DNA of 64,000 nt, from contig DXAK01000049.1 in NCBI GenBank assembly GCA_019117065.1, positions 1 through 64,000 of the forward strand, read 5' to 3'. The notes under the pieces are model-generated. The model worked only from the letters and a program-made list of their open reading frames with translations. It did no database searches and was not told where the DNA came from. The stretch's first letter is position 1, and each line of letters starts with the position of its first letter. Positions 33,913-43,004 of the stretch are shown one piece after another. Made by a program: the position numbers and the translations under genes. This DNA is from Candidatus Mediterraneibacter pullicola (GTDB lineage: Bacteria > Bacillota > Clostridia > Lachnospirales > Lachnospiraceae).

Positions 33913-34671
33913 ATGCAGTACAAATACATAGAGATTGCTGATGATGTAAAATCATATAAGATAGACGGCCAGACACTGCATTACCTGAAAAACTACGAAG
34001 AAGCAGTGGGTGGCGCGGAGATTTCATCCTATCTTTTTGGGGATGTGAAATCCGCAAAAAAGATAGGGGATAAGAAATCTACTCTTGATTTAGATAATTA
34101 TACTTTATCCGTTTTTCCATTGAAGTCCAAATTGAATTTCTTTGAGAAAATTGTCGGATATGTGCCGTGTATAGATGCGGAAGGGACGTCCGGCTGGCTC
34201 CGGATCGTTGGGAAATCAAAAGCGAAAATCCTTTCCCTGCTGCTGATGTTACTGCTGCTGGCAGGTGCGGCGGTTTATTTTCTCACGAACCGCGGCCCCG
34301 ATCTGGACGATGCGGCCGTTGCCTATGAAATGCCCGATTACATGGTCAATAAAGACCCGGAGCAGGTTCTTATTCCGGGATATGAAACCATAACAGTGGA
34401 TAAGGACAATATACACTCGGAAACAATTCTGGTGAACCCCGAGGGAAATCTCTGCTACATGCAGTATGAGATCCGCCTGACAGATACACAGGAAGTGATC
34501 TATCAGTCCGGTTTCTTAGAGCCCGGAAAAGCCATTCCCGGATTTGACCTAGACAGTGAGGTTGATAAGGGAGAGTATGACATAGAGGTGGTATTGAACA
34601 CATTTGACATAAACGAATATGAGCAGCCCTTAAATGGAGGTGTCATAGATGCTACGCTTCAAGTTGAGTAG
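33913..34671 (+). CDS. Single-pass membrane protein, unknown (paralogue B)
   Basis: A 252-residue protein with the same plan as its upstream neighbour: cytoplasmic N-terminal domain (about 1-100), membrane helix (about 107-128) and an outer domain whose strands match paralogue A. The N-terminal domains of the two proteins are not obviously alike, so only the outer domain is shared. The start at 33913 has AGGAGAG nearby. It overlaps the next gene by 23 bases. Function unknown; the arrangement suggests two inner-domain variants presenting a common outer domain, perhaps interacting with the lipoprotein encoded next. Confidence 0.72.
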   Translation: MQYKYIEIADDVKSYKIDGQTLHYLKNYEEAVGGAEISSYLFGDVKSAKKIGDKKSTLDLDNYTLSVFPLKSKLNFFEKIVGYVPCIDAEGTSGWLRIVGKSKAKILSLLLMLLLLAGAAVYFLTNRGPDLDDAAVAYEMPDYMVNKDPEQVLIPGYETITVDKDNIHSETILVNPEGNLCYMQYEIRLTDTQEVIYQSGFLEPGKAIPGFDLDSEVDKGEYDIEVVLNTFDINEYEQPLNGGVIDATLQVE

Positions 34672-35170
34672 TGTATTATTGGCGTTGATGCTCTCCATAG
34701 TCTTATCCGGGTGTTCAAAGACGGCCGGAGACACAATAGAAACAGTAGAAAATGGACAGACGTTTACTATGGATCAGATGTCCTTTACCCCAGAAGAGGA
34801 AGGAAGCGCGGCTATCATAGCACCGGACAGCCGCGTCCAGTATTACAATTATTATCCGGAATATGATGGGTACGAATACTACTTTGTTAAAGGAACTTTG
34901 AAAAACGAAGAAGATCAGAAAAAAGAGATCTCATCTTACTATGTAGAAAGCGAAACGTCAGGCAAACGGGCGGATGCAAAGCTGATTGTTACGAACGAAG
35001 ATAAGAGTGATTTTGTAAAGGGCATAGAAGCCCATGCGGAGGTAGATTTCTTTTTGATTACTTTTGTTGAAAAAGGGGGAGACAAACCGGATTCTTTCCG
35101 CATTTTTGGCGGGTCCAAAGGCGATGACACATGGGAAAATGAGATTCAGTACAGAACGGAATCGGAATAA
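34649..35170 (+). CDS. Small secreted lipoprotein, unknown
   Basis: A 173-residue lipoprotein: basic start, hydrophobic helix and lipobox (VLSGC, Cys about residue 22). The mature part is acidic and predicted mostly beta, with a Tyr-rich stretch (YYNYYPEYDGYEYYFVKG). It resembles generic DUF4352-like or immunoglobulin-like lipoprotein domains in layout, but I cannot assign a family. The start lies within the previous gene, showing translational coupling. Last gene of the three-gene cassette; no clear terminator follows. Confidence 0.7.
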   Translation: MLRFKLSSVLLALMLSIVLSGCSKTAGDTIETVENGQTFTMDQMSFTPEEEGSAAIIAPDSRVQYYNYYPEYDGYEYYFVKGTLKNEEDQKKEISSYYVESETSGKRADAKLIVTNEDKSDFVKGIEAHAEVDFFLITFVEKGGDKPDSFRIFGGSKGDDTWENEIQYRTESE

Positions 35171-35371
35171 CCCGTAGATGTTTTTGGACTGAAAAGCCGG
35201 ATTTTGAACTTCTTTTTTACTATAATATGGTTGATGTGACAAAGAAATATCGTGGAATTCCCCGTTTTGAATATGACGGGCGAAAGTTCAAAGTCTCTCT
35301 TCTTCTTGGAACAGTCCGGGAGGGCGGAGAAAAACCGGGGAAAGGCAGAGGGGAGAGAGCAATGAAATTCC
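35171..35371. other. Non-coding stretch before pfkA
   Basis: Two hundred bases with no well-supported gene. A 53-codon open frame (35227-35388) starts without a ribosome site and ends inside the pfkA promoter; I do not consider it a gene. No terminator is evident for the preceding lipoprotein gene. Confidence 0.45.
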
Positions 35372-35434
35372 TTGTTCCGCCCCGATAAATAGAGTATAAT
35401 AATAAGCAGTCGGAGAATGCCGGCTGCTTATTTT
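35372..35434 (+). promoter_or_regulatory. pfkA promoter with leader hairpin
   Basis: TTGTTC (35372-35377), a 17-base spacer and perfect TATAAT (35395-35400). Transcription would start inside or just before a hairpin AATAAGCAGTCGG / CCGGCTGCTTATT (35400-35431) that ends in TTTT. This is either an early attenuator or a 5'-end stabilising stem. The pfkA start lies 47 bases further on. Confidence 0.6.
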
Positions 35435-35480
35435 GATCTGGGTATAAGCAAAGCCGGAAGGATAAAGGAGGAAGAGCGAT

Positions 35481-36557
35481 ATGTTACGAATTGGAATGCT
35501 GACAAGCGGTGGAGACTGTCAGGCGCTAAACGCGGCGATGCGCGGGGTTGTAAAGGGCATCTGCTCTAAGCGCAGTGATGTTGAGATCTACGGCTTTAAA
35601 GATGGATACAAGGGGCTTATATATGCGGACTTCAGTATGCTTACATCCAAAGATTTTTCGGGAATCCTGACAAGGGGAGGAACGATTCTCGGCACATCGC
35701 GGCAGCCGTTTAAGTTGATGAGGGTGCCGGACAAAGACGGGATTGATAAGGTTGAGGCGATGAAGCATACATACCATAAGCTGAATTTGAACTGCCTTGT
35801 CATCTTAGGCGGCAATGGAACACATAAGACGGCGAATCTTTTGAGAGAAGAGGGATTAAATGTTATCACCCTGCCTAAAACTATCGACAACGATCTCTGG
35901 GGGACAGAGATGACCTTCGGATTCCAGAGTGCGGTGGACATTGCGACGGATACCATCGACCGTATCCATACGACAGCAACATCTCATAGCCGCGTGTTTA
36001 TCATTGAAGTCATGGGCCATAAGGTAGGACATGTTACCCTGCACGCAGGCATTGCGGGCGGAGCGGATATTATCCTCCTGCCCGAGATTCCCTATGATAT
36101 TAAATCAATCACAAAGGTGATTGAGGGACGCTCCAAAGCGGGAAAGCCGTTTACCATCCTTGCTGTGGCGGAGGGCGCCATCTCCAAAGCGGACGCCAAG
36201 CTGAAAAAAAAGGAGTACAAAGAGAAACTGGCACGGCGCAAATATCCGTCTATCGCGTATGAACTAGCTGAGAAGATTCAGAAAGAGACGGACAAAGAAG
36301 TTCGCATCACTGTACCGGGACACACACAGCGGGGCGGAGACCCTTGTGCTTATGACCGTGTCTTTGCCACAAGAGTTGGAGCGAAGGCGGCGGAATTGAT
36401 TTTGGAAGAGAAGTACGGATATATGGTCGCTATGAAAGGCGGTGAGACGACAAAAGTGCCCCTTGAAGAAGTGGCCGGCAAACTAAAGACCGTAGATCCT
36501 AAATGTGGTCTGATCAAAGAAGCTAGGATGATTGGCATTAGCTTTGGAGATGAGTAA
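35481..36557 (+). CDS. pfkA: 6-phosphofructokinase (clostridial group-III-like)
   Basis: A 358-residue phosphofructokinase. It phosphorylates fructose 6-phosphate in glycolysis. The N-terminal MLTSGGDCQALNAAMRG loop binds the phosphate donor. The donor motif is GGNGTHKTAN: Gly at the E. coli 104 position (ATP type) but Asn at position 103. The catalytic motif PKTIDNDLWGT carries Lys at the 124 position as in PPi-dependent and mixed-group enzymes. A fructose-6-P contact (MGHKVGHVTLHAG) and PGHTQRGG follow. The combination Gly104/Lys124 is typical of ATP-using group III enzymes, but PPi use cannot be excluded. AAAGGAGG precedes the start. It leads the dnaX-ybaB-recR set. Confidence 0.93.
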   Translation: MLRIGMLTSGGDCQALNAAMRGVVKGICSKRSDVEIYGFKDGYKGLIYADFSMLTSKDFSGILTRGGTILGTSRQPFKLMRVPDKDGIDKVEAMKHTYHKLNLNCLVILGGNGTHKTANLLREEGLNVITLPKTIDNDLWGTEMTFGFQSAVDIATDTIDRIHTTATSHSRVFIIEVMGHKVGHVTLHAGIAGGADIILLPEIPYDIKSITKVIEGRSKAGKPFTILAVAEGAISKADAKLKKKEYKEKLARRKYPSIAYELAEKIQKETDKEVRITVPGHTQRGGDPCAYDRVFATRVGAKAAELILEEKYGYMVAMKGGETTKVPLEEVAGKLKTVDPKCGLIKEARMIGISFGDE

Positions 36558-36586
36558 GAAACTTAGAGGTAAAAGAGGTGTGATAC

Positions 36587-38176
36587 ATGTCATATACGGC
36601 ACTTTACAGAAAGTTCCGCCCCGCGGAGTTTGCGGATGTCAAGGGGCAGGATCATATCATTAAGACATTACAGAATCAGATTAAGGCGAACCGTATTGGG
36701 CATGCGTATCTATTCTGTGGAACAAGGGGAACGGGAAAAACCACTGTGGCAAAGATATTTGCAAAAGCGGTAAACTGTGAACACCCGGTGGATGGAAGCC
36801 CCTGCGGGGAATGTAAGATGTGCAGATCTATTGCAGCGGGGACTTCTATGAATGTGATCGAGATCGACGCCGCGTCCAACAACGGCGTGGATAATATCAG
36901 GGAGATCCGGGAAGAAGTGGCGTACCGTCCGACGGAAGGGCGGTACAAAGTCTACATCATCGACGAGGTGCATATGCTCTCCATAGGAGCTTTCAACGCA
37001 CTTCTTAAAACTCTCGAAGAACCGCCAGAATATGTGATCTTCATTCTGGCGACCACGGAGGTGCACAAGATCCCCATTACCATCTTGTCCCGGTGCCAGC
37101 ACTATGATTTTAAACGTATCAGTATCGGGACGATTACAGACCGGATGAGAGAACTGATGGATGCAGAGCATGTTGAAGTAGAGGAGCGGGCTCTTAAGTA
37201 TATCGCGAAGACGGCGGACGGTTCCATGCGTGATGCCTTAAGTCTCCTTGACCAGTGTATCGCCTTCTATCTGGGGCAGCGGCTCACTTACGACAATGTG
37301 CTGGAGGTGCTGGGCGCGGTGGACACGGATGTATTCAGCCAGCTTTTGCGCAAAGTGATCGTAAGAGATGTGTCCGGCGTGCTGGATGTGGTGGATGATC
37401 TTGTCATGCAGGGGCGGGAACTGAGCCAGCTTTCTGCTGATTTTACATGGTATCTGCGGAACTTGCTTCTCGTAAAGACTTCTGATAATATAGAGGATGT
37501 TCTGGATGTATCGACAGAAAATATGGAGCAGCTCAAGGAAGAAGCGCAGATGGTGGAAGCAGATATGCTGTTCCGCTATATCCGCATTTTCTCTGAGCTG
37601 TCGGGACAGTTAAGATATGCTACACAGAAGCGTGTTATGCTGGAAGTGGCGCTTATTAAGCTGTGTACCCCTGCCATGGAGCCGGATCAGGATTCCCTTC
37701 TAGAGCGCGTACGAGCTGTGGAAGAAAAGGTAGAGCGGGGCATTGTGCCTGAAGGGAATCCGGCAGAGCGGATGGCCTATGCAAACGGTGACAGCGGGGA
37801 AGGCGCCGGACATTCACCGGGCGAAGCCGGGAAAAGACCTGAACTTCCCAGTGCGGTCCCAGAAGATGTGCAGGAGGTTGTCAAGAACTTCCGGTCCATC
37901 GCAGGGGAGGCTTCTGGGATGATCCGAAGTTATCTGAAGAAGGCAAGGCTAAGCCTCGGCGGTGACAACCGCTTGCTTATCGTGCTCCCCGACGCCTTGG
38001 CGTCGGGGGTGGTCGGAAGAGAGGATCATGTAGAGGAGCTTGAGAAGCTGATCGAAGAGAGGATTGGCAAGAAGGTAGAAGTGGAAGTCCGCCATGTGGA
38101 GGAAGGAAGGCATTTTGAGGATACATTTGTTGATATAGAACAGAAGATCAATATGGAGATAACAGTGGAGGATTAG
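36587..38176 (+). CDS. dnaX: DNA polymerase III subunit gamma/tau
   Basis: A 529-residue AAA+ clamp-loader ATPase. Walker A GTRGTGKT (residues 45-52), a four-Cys zinc site (C..HPVDGSPCGECKMC), Walker B (YIIDEVHML), sensor 1 (ILATTEVHKI) and the SRC arginine-finger motif are all present. The C-terminal part (about 370-529) is a charged linker plus a domain of the tau type. I looked for the A AAA AAG slippery site used in E. coli to make gamma and did not find one. A 22-bp perfect palindrome lies in the 3' part. It is tightly followed by ybaB and recR, a conserved bacterial order. Confidence 0.97.
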   Translation: MSYTALYRKFRPAEFADVKGQDHIIKTLQNQIKANRIGHAYLFCGTRGTGKTTVAKIFAKAVNCEHPVDGSPCGECKMCRSIAAGTSMNVIEIDAASNNGVDNIREIREEVAYRPTEGRYKVYIIDEVHMLSIGAFNALLKTLEEPPEYVIFILATTEVHKIPITILSRCQHYDFKRISIGTITDRMRELMDAEHVEVEERALKYIAKTADGSMRDALSLLDQCIAFYLGQRLTYDNVLEVLGAVDTDVFSQLLRKVIVRDVSGVLDVVDDLVMQGRELSQLSADFTWYLRNLLLVKTSDNIEDVLDVSTENMEQLKEEAQMVEADMLFRYIRIFSELSGQLRYATQKRVMLEVALIKLCTPAMEPDQDSLLERVRAVEEKVERGIVPEGNPAERMAYANGDSGEGAGHSPGEAGKRPELPSAVPEDVQEVVKNFRSIAGEASGMIRSYLKKARLSLGGDNRLLIVLPDALASGVVGREDHVEELEKLIEERIGKKVEVEVRHVEEGRHFEDTFVDIEQKINMEITVED

Positions 38177-38177
38177 T

Positions 38178-38531
38178 ATGGCTAAGCGTGGAGGATTCCC
38201 GGGCGGAGGGATGCCGGGAAATATGGCAAATCTGATGAAGCAGGCGCAGCGCATGCAGCGCCAGATGGAGGAACAGCAGAAAGAACTTGAAGCGAAGGAA
38301 TTTACAGCGGCAGCAGGCGGCGGAGCAGTCGAAGTGACTGTATCCGGCAAGAGGGAAGTCTTAAAAGTAAAATTAGCTGAGGAAGTCGTTGATCCTGAGG
38401 ATATTGAGATGCTTGAGGATCTGATCGTGGCAGCGGCTAATGAAGCGCTCCGTCAGGTGGATGAAGAGACCGGCAGCGCAATGTCCAAGCTCACGGGCGG
38501 ACTTGGCGGCGGGATACCGGGGATGTTCTGA
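38178..38531 (+). CDS. ybaB: YbaB/EbfC family nucleoid-associated protein
   Basis: A 117-residue dimeric DNA-binding protein. The N-terminal Gly/Met-rich stretch ([20 protein letters not shown]) and the [21 protein letters not shown] core are typical of the family. Its exact role is uncertain; it coats DNA and influences transcription. It starts one base after the dnaX stop and overlaps recR by one base, the universal dnaX-ybaB-recR arrangement, so all three are co-translated. Confidence 0.95.
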   Translation: MAKRGGFPGGGMPGNMANLMKQAQRMQRQMEEQQKELEAKEFTAAAGGGAVEVTVSGKREVLKVKLAEEVVDPEDIEMLEDLIVAAANEALRQVDEETGSAMSKLTGGLGGGIPGMF

Positions 38532-39127
38532 TGGATTATTACAGTAATCAGATTAGCCGGCTTATTGAAGAATTTTCGAGACTGCCGGGGATTGGAAGCA
38601 AGTCCGCACAGAGGCTGGCGTTCCATATCATCAATATGCCGGTAGACCAGGTGGAAGGTCTGGCCCGCTCTATTGTGGAAGCGCGGGAAAATGTCAGATA
38701 CTGCGGGGTGTGCTGTACTCTGACCGACAAAGATGTATGCCCGATCTGCAGCAATCCGGACAGGGATAAAAAGACGATCATGGTCGTGGAAACGCCGAGA
38801 GATCTGGCGGCATATGAGAAAACAGGGAAGTACAACGGTGTGTATCACGTGCTTCACGGGGCGATTTCGCCGATGCTCGGGATCGGGCCGGGGGATATCC
38901 GTCTGAAAGAATTGATGGAACGTCTCCAAGGAGATGTGGACGAGGTGATTATCGCGACCAACTCCAGCCTTGAAGGCGAAACCACAGCGATGTATATCAG
39001 CAAGCTCATCAAACCTGTGGGCATCAAGGTGAGCAGGATTGCCAGCGGGGTTCCCGTGGGCGGTGATCTGGAGTACATTGATGAGGTTACGCTTCTGCGC
39101 GCTTTGGAAGGCAGGACAGAACTGTAA
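38531..39127 (+). CDS. recR: Recombination mediator RecR
   Basis: A 198-residue protein of RecFOR recombination repair. The N-terminal helix-hairpin-helix ([14 protein letters not shown]) is followed by a C4 zinc finger ([16 protein letters not shown], about 57-72). A Toprim domain with VVETPRDL and GDIRLKEL comes next, and a Walker-B-like C-terminal part ([13 protein letters not shown]). It helps load RecA on gapped DNA with RecO. Length is exactly typical. Its ATG overlaps the ybaB stop. Confidence 0.98.
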   Translation: MDYYSNQISRLIEEFSRLPGIGSKSAQRLAFHIINMPVDQVEGLARSIVEARENVRYCGVCCTLTDKDVCPICSNPDRDKKTIMVVETPRDLAAYEKTGKYNGVYHVLHGAISPMLGIGPGDIRLKELMERLQGDVDEVIIATNSSLEGETTAMYISKLIKPVGIKVSRIASGVPVGGDLEYIDEVTLLRALEGRTEL

Positions 39128-39206
39128 TATAAAGGTTGTAAACAAGAGACAGGAGCATGCCGCCCTCTTTTTCATAGGAGGACGGCATGTGTTGAAAGAG
39201 GGGCCT

Positions 39207-40322
39207 ATGGCAAAGAAAAAAATAACGTCCTCAGATGTGGCCAAGCGGGCGGGCGTGTCTCAGGCCACGGTGTCGATGGTGCTGAACAAAAAGTATAATG
39301 TATCTTTTTCCAAGGACGTTGTCCGCAGAGTCGAAGAGGCGGCGGCAGAGCTGGGCTATGTGCTGCCAAAGCGGAAGGCGTATCATGAGGAACGTAAGGA
39401 GAAACTTCTTGTAGTCATCAGCCCGAACCTGACGAACCCTTATTATGTGATGCTGCTTCAGGGGATCGAATCCCGGGCGGCAGAGCAGGGATTTGGGATC
39501 TTTGTGTGCAACACACAGCGCGATCTGAAACTGGAAGAGCGGTATCTTAAAATGATTTCCTCATTGCATCCCCACGGGGTCATCTATATGTGCAATCCGA
39601 GCCGCTGCTTTATGGGGCAGGTAGAAAAGATATCGGGCAAAATTCCTGTAGTAGTCATCAACAATCAGGATGAACGGCTGGACGTAGACGCGGTAGATCT
39701 CGATAACTCGAAACTGGGCCGGATGATGGCAAGACATCTGCTGGAGCTGGGACACCGGGAGGTGGCTTATATCGCGCCCCCGCTTACCGCAAGGCAGAAA
39801 CAGCGCTCAAGAAGGGTGGAGGGTTTCCTAAAGGAATTCCAAAACGCAGGACTGGGAAACCACGTGGTTATCAAAGCGGCGGATGAGCAGATTGATAAAG
39901 ATATGCCGGGGATCGATTCGGAATATCGTATCGGGTATGACCTGACGAGGGAGCTTATGGAAGAACGGCAGGATCTGACCGCCATTGTAGGCCTGAATGA
40001 TATGATCGCATTTGGTATCATGGACGCCCTGCATGACATGAAATATAAAGTTCCGGGGGATATATCCGTGATGGGATGTGACAATACTTTGTTTGCGAAA
40101 GTAAAGAGGGTATCGCTTACCACAATCGAACACTTCGTGATCTACAAGGGGATGGATGCCTGCGACATCATTATGAAAAAGATCCAGTCCCACAGAAAAC
40201 GATACACAGAGATTGAACCTGTGAGTATCTATCACGTAGAATATGAGCCGAAAGTTGTTGTGCGTGGGACAACGTCTTATCCACGGTCTGAAAAAAGAAA
40301 ATTTAATAAAAATAAGCTGTAA
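39207..40322 (+). CDS. LacI family transcriptional regulator
   Basis: A 371-residue repressor. The HTH (about 5-25, TSSDVAKRAGVSQATVSMVLN) and hinge helix precede a periplasmic-binding-protein-like sensor domain (about 60-345) with AIVGLNDMIAFGIMDAL typical of the family. The start at 39207 was selected because homology begins MAKKKITSSDVAKRAG; AGAGGGG lies just upstream. A hairpin CATGCCG...CGGCATG (39156-39189) lies between recR and this gene. It is upstream of the transaldolase/transketolase genes and may control them, but no LacI-type palindrome was found in the 246 bases between. Confidence 0.9.
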   Translation: MAKKKITSSDVAKRAGVSQATVSMVLNKKYNVSFSKDVVRRVEEAAAELGYVLPKRKAYHEERKEKLLVVISPNLTNPYYVMLLQGIESRAAEQGFGIFVCNTQRDLKLEERYLKMISSLHPHGVIYMCNPSRCFMGQVEKISGKIPVVVINNQDERLDVDAVDLDNSKLGRMMARHLLELGHREVAYIAPPLTARQKQRSRRVEGFLKEFQNAGLGNHVVIKAADEQIDKDMPGIDSEYRIGYDLTRELMEERQDLTAIVGLNDMIAFGIMDALHDMKYKVPGDISVMGCDNTLFAKVKRVSLTTIEHFVIYKGMDACDIIMKKIQSHRKRYTEIEPVSIYHVEYEPKVVVRGTTSYPRSEKRKFNKNKL

Positions 40323-40496
40323 TATTAGTAATAAAAATAAGGCGTTTGTTTTCGGTGTAAGAAAAGAGTGCGAAATAGTGGGAAATATAATCGGATATTC
40401 AAAAAATCAATTGTGAGGTATTAACTAATATAAATAAAATATAGATAATAAGAGCAATTATAAAGATAATTTTTTTATTTATAATTTTTGGTGTTA

Positions 40497-40525
40497 TTGA
40501 CCTGTGTTTTTCTAACCGATATAAT
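40497..40525 (+). promoter_or_regulatory. Promoter of the transaldolase-transketolase operon
   Basis: TTGACC (40497-40502), a 17-base spacer and perfect TATAAT (40520-40525), 43 bases before the transaldolase ATG. The upstream 170 bases are very A+T-rich and include an inverted repeat AATTATAAA/TTTATAATT (40456-40487) that may end the LacI transcript or act as an UP-like region. Confidence 0.7.
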
Positions 40526-40568
40526 CAAGACAGCAATAAGCGTTTTTATATTTAAGGAGGAACACGAA

Positions 40569-41222
40569 ATGAAATTCTTTATCGACACAGCAAATGTAGA
40601 GGATATTAGAAAGGCGAATGATATGGGGGTGATCTGTGGGGTTACGACAAACCCATCTCTCATTGCCAAGGAAGGCCGTGTATTTGAGGAGGTAATCGCA
40701 GAGATCGCATCCATCGTTGACGGACCTATCAGCGGAGAGGTGAAAGCTACAACAACCGACGCGGAGGGCATGATAAAAGAGGGACGAGAGATCGCGAAGA
40801 TCCATCCGAACATGGTTGTTAAGATCCCCATGACAGTGGAAGGACTTAAGGCAGTGAAAGTCCTTGCAGCTGAGGGAATCAAGACAAATGTCACACTGAT
40901 ATTCACCGCGAATCAGGCTCTTCTGGCGGCAAGAGCGGGCGCTGCATATGTTTCTCCTTTCCTTGGACGCCTGGATGACATTTCTGTGAGAGGAGTCGAC
41001 CTGATCTCGGAGATTGCAGAGATCTTTGCAGTAGCGGGCATTGATACTGAGATCATTGCTGCCAGCGTGCGCAACACAATACACGTTACAGACTGTGCGC
41101 TGGCGGGAGCTGATATAGCTACAGTTCCGTACAAGGTAATTGAGCAGATGACGCATCATCCGCTGACAGATGCGGGAATCAAAAAATTCCAAGAGGACTA
41201 TAGGGCGGTCTTCGGTGAATAA
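40569..41222 (+). CDS. tal: Transaldolase, short (TalC/FSA-like) type
   Basis: A 217-residue TIM-barrel of the small transaldolase / fructose-6-phosphate aldolase subfamily. Visible are the opening [14 protein letters not shown], the Asn of [12 protein letters not shown], the Schiff-base Lys in VVKIPMT and the FLGRLDD loop. It transfers dihydroxyacetone units in the non-oxidative pentose phosphate pathway; sequence alone does not exclude FSA activity. TAAGGAGG precedes the start. Next genes encode both halves of transketolase, so the operon provides a complete non-oxidative pentose cycle for nucleotide precursor supply. Confidence 0.94.
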   Translation: MKFFIDTANVEDIRKANDMGVICGVTTNPSLIAKEGRVFEEVIAEIASIVDGPISGEVKATTTDAEGMIKEGREIAKIHPNMVVKIPMTVEGLKAVKVLAAEGIKTNVTLIFTANQALLAARAGAAYVSPFLGRLDDISVRGVDLISEIAEIFAVAGIDTEIIAASVRNTIHVTDCALAGADIATVPYKVIEQMTHHPLTDAGIKKFQEDYRAVFGE

Positions 41223-41241
41223 CTTATACAAGGAGGCAATC

Positions 41242-42078
41242 ATGGACAAGTTAAAGCTGATGAAAACGGCAAATGAGATCCGCAAGAGTATTGTAACAGC
41301 AGTTCATAGCGCCAAGGCAGGGCATCCGGGCGGATCACTGTCTGCGGCAGATATCTTTACATATTTATATTTTGAGGAGATGAATATTGATCCTGCGGAT
41401 CCCAAAAAAGCAGATCGCGACCGTTTTGTCCTGTCGAAAGGACATACGGCTCCGGGACTCTACTCTGCTTTGGCACAGAGAGGATATTTCCCGAAGGAAG
41501 ATCTTAAGACACTCCGTCACACAGGATCCTATCTTCAGGGACATCCTGACATGAAACATATTCCGGGCGTGGATATGTCGTCAGGATCTCTCGGACAGGG
41601 AATCTCCGCTGCGGTGGGCATGGCCATCGCGGCAAAGCTCTCAGGAGCGGATTACAGAGTGTATACTATGCTCGGCGACGGAGAGATCCAAGAGGGACAA
41701 GTGTGGGAGGCGTCTATGCTGGCGGCGCATAAGAAACTGGACAACCTTGTAGTCATTGTGGACAACAACAATCTTCAGATCGACGGCGCAATCGACGAGG
41801 TCAACTCGCCATATCCCATCGACAAGAAGTTTGAGGCGTTCAATTTCCATGTGATCAATATAGATGGAAATGATTTTGATCAGATCGACGCTGCGTTTAA
41901 AGAGGCAAGGACAGTGAAGGGACAGCCTACGGCGATCATCGCCAAGACGCTCAAGGGCAAGGGAGTTTCCTATATGGAAGGTCAGGCAGGATGGCACGGA
42001 AAAGCTCCTAATGATGAAGAATATAAGATCGCTATGGAAGAACTGGAAAAGGCAGGTGAAGCGTTATGTCAGATGTAA
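41242..42078 (+). CDS. tktA: Transketolase, N-terminal (TPP-binding) subunit
   Basis: A 278-residue protein equal to the first domain of transketolase. It has the AGHPGGSLSAADI and SKGHTAPGLY segments and the thiamine diphosphate motif GDGEIQEG ... NNLQID. Split transketolases in Firmicutes and archaea use two polypeptides. Its C-terminal codons overlap the second subunit by 13 bases, so equal production is expected. It needs the neighbouring subunit for activity. AAGGAGG precedes the start. Confidence 0.95.
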   Translation: MDKLKLMKTANEIRKSIVTAVHSAKAGHPGGSLSAADIFTYLYFEEMNIDPADPKKADRDRFVLSKGHTAPGLYSALAQRGYFPKEDLKTLRHTGSYLQGHPDMKHIPGVDMSSGSLGQGISAAVGMAIAAKLSGADYRVYTMLGDGEIQEGQVWEASMLAAHKKLDNLVVIVDNNNLQIDGAIDEVNSPYPIDKKFEAFNFHVINIDGNDFDQIDAAFKEARTVKGQPTAIIAKTLKGKGVSYMEGQAGWHGKAPNDEEYKIAMEELEKAGEALCQM

Positions 42079-43004
42079 AAAAGATCGCGACAAGAGACAG
42101 TTACGGAAATGCGCTGGCGCAGCTTGGAACAGAGCATGAGGACGTGGTTGTGCTGGACGCTGATTTAGCGGCAGCGACAAAGACCGGTGTGTTTAAGAAA
42201 GCGCATCCAGAGCGCTTCATTGACTGCGGGATCGCAGAGAGCAATATGATGGGCGTGGCGGCAGGTCTTGCGGCGGCGGGAAAGGTTCCATTCGCAAGCT
42301 CGTTTGCCATGTTTGCGGCGGGGCGTGCATTTGAGCAGGTGCGAAACTCTATCGGATATCCCCATCTTAACGTAAAGATCGGCGCTACCCATGCCGGAAT
42401 CTCTGTGGGCGAAGACGGGGCAACCCACCAGTGCAATGAGGATATCGCGCTAATGCGCACGATCCCGGGCATGGTTGTCATCAATCCGTCCGATGATGTA
42501 GAAGCACAGGCGGCGGTGCGCGCGGCATATGAGCATGAGGGACCGGTGTACTTAAGATTCGGGCGTCTTGCCGTTCCGGTTATCAACGATAAGCCGGATT
42601 ACAAATTTGAGCTTGGAAAAGGCGTTGTGTTAAGAGAAGGGAAAGACGTGACGGTCATCGCCACGGGTCTGCCGGTAAACAACTGCCTTGAGGCGGCAGA
42701 AAAGCTGGCGGCAGATGGCATCGATGCTAAAGTTATCAACATCCATACCATCAAACCTCTGGATGAGGAGCTGATTGTTTCGGCGGCAAAAGAGACAGGG
42801 AAAGTCGTTACAGTTGAGGAGCATTCCGTTATCGGCGGACTGGGAAGCGCAGTGTGTGAAGTGCTCTCAGAGAAAGCTCCGACACGGGTGCTCAAAATAG
42901 GCGTGAACGATACCTTCGGCGAATCGGGACCGGCGGCAGAGCTGCTGAAAAAATACGGGTTAGATACAGACAGTATTTACGAGAAAGTGAAAGCATTTGT
43001 GTAA
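42066..43004 (+). CDS. tktB: Transketolase, C-terminal subunit
   Basis: A 312-residue protein with the pyrimidine-binding and C-terminal domains of transketolase. It has the catalytic-Glu region (DCGIAESNMMGVAAGLA), GATHAGISVGEDGATHQ and the C-terminal strand VITVEEHS-like segment. It completes the active site with the N-terminal subunit. Its stop codon overlaps the first base of the dispersed element described next. Symbols tktA/tktB are used for the two halves and do not mean the E. coli isozymes. Confidence 0.95.
   Translation: MSDVKKIATRDSYGNALAQLGTEHEDVVVLDADLAAATKTGVFKKAHPERFIDCGIAESNMMGVAAGLAAAGKVPFASSFAMFAAGRAFEQVRNSIGYPHLNVKIGATHAGISVGEDGATHQCNEDIALMRTIPGMVVINPSDDVEAQAAVRAAYEHEGPVYLRFGRLAVPVINDKPDYKFELGKGVVLREGKDVTVIATGLPVNNCLEAAEKLAADGIDAKVINIHTIKPLDEELIVSAAKETGKVVTVEEHSVIGGLGSAVCEVLSEKAPTRVLKIGVNDTFGESGPAAELLKKYGLDTDSIYEKVKAFV

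Noticed and set aside
35227-35388. 53-codon open frame (MVDVTKKYRGIPRF...) before pfkA
   Set aside because: It has no ribosome site, its end runs into the pfkA promoter, and there is no recognisable family.
36587-38176. Programmed -1 frameshift in dnaX for a gamma product
   Set aside because: No A AAA AAG-type slippery heptamer with a following stem was found; the nearest AGAAAAGG does not fit.
38453-39244. 263-codon minus-strand frame opposite recR and the LacI start
   Set aside because: The dnaX-ybaB-recR genes on the plus strand are unmistakable; this is composition-driven.
40512-41285. 257-codon minus-strand frame opposite transaldolase
   Set aside because: Transaldolase motifs and promoter are on the plus strand; the antisense product is Cys/His-rich nonsense.
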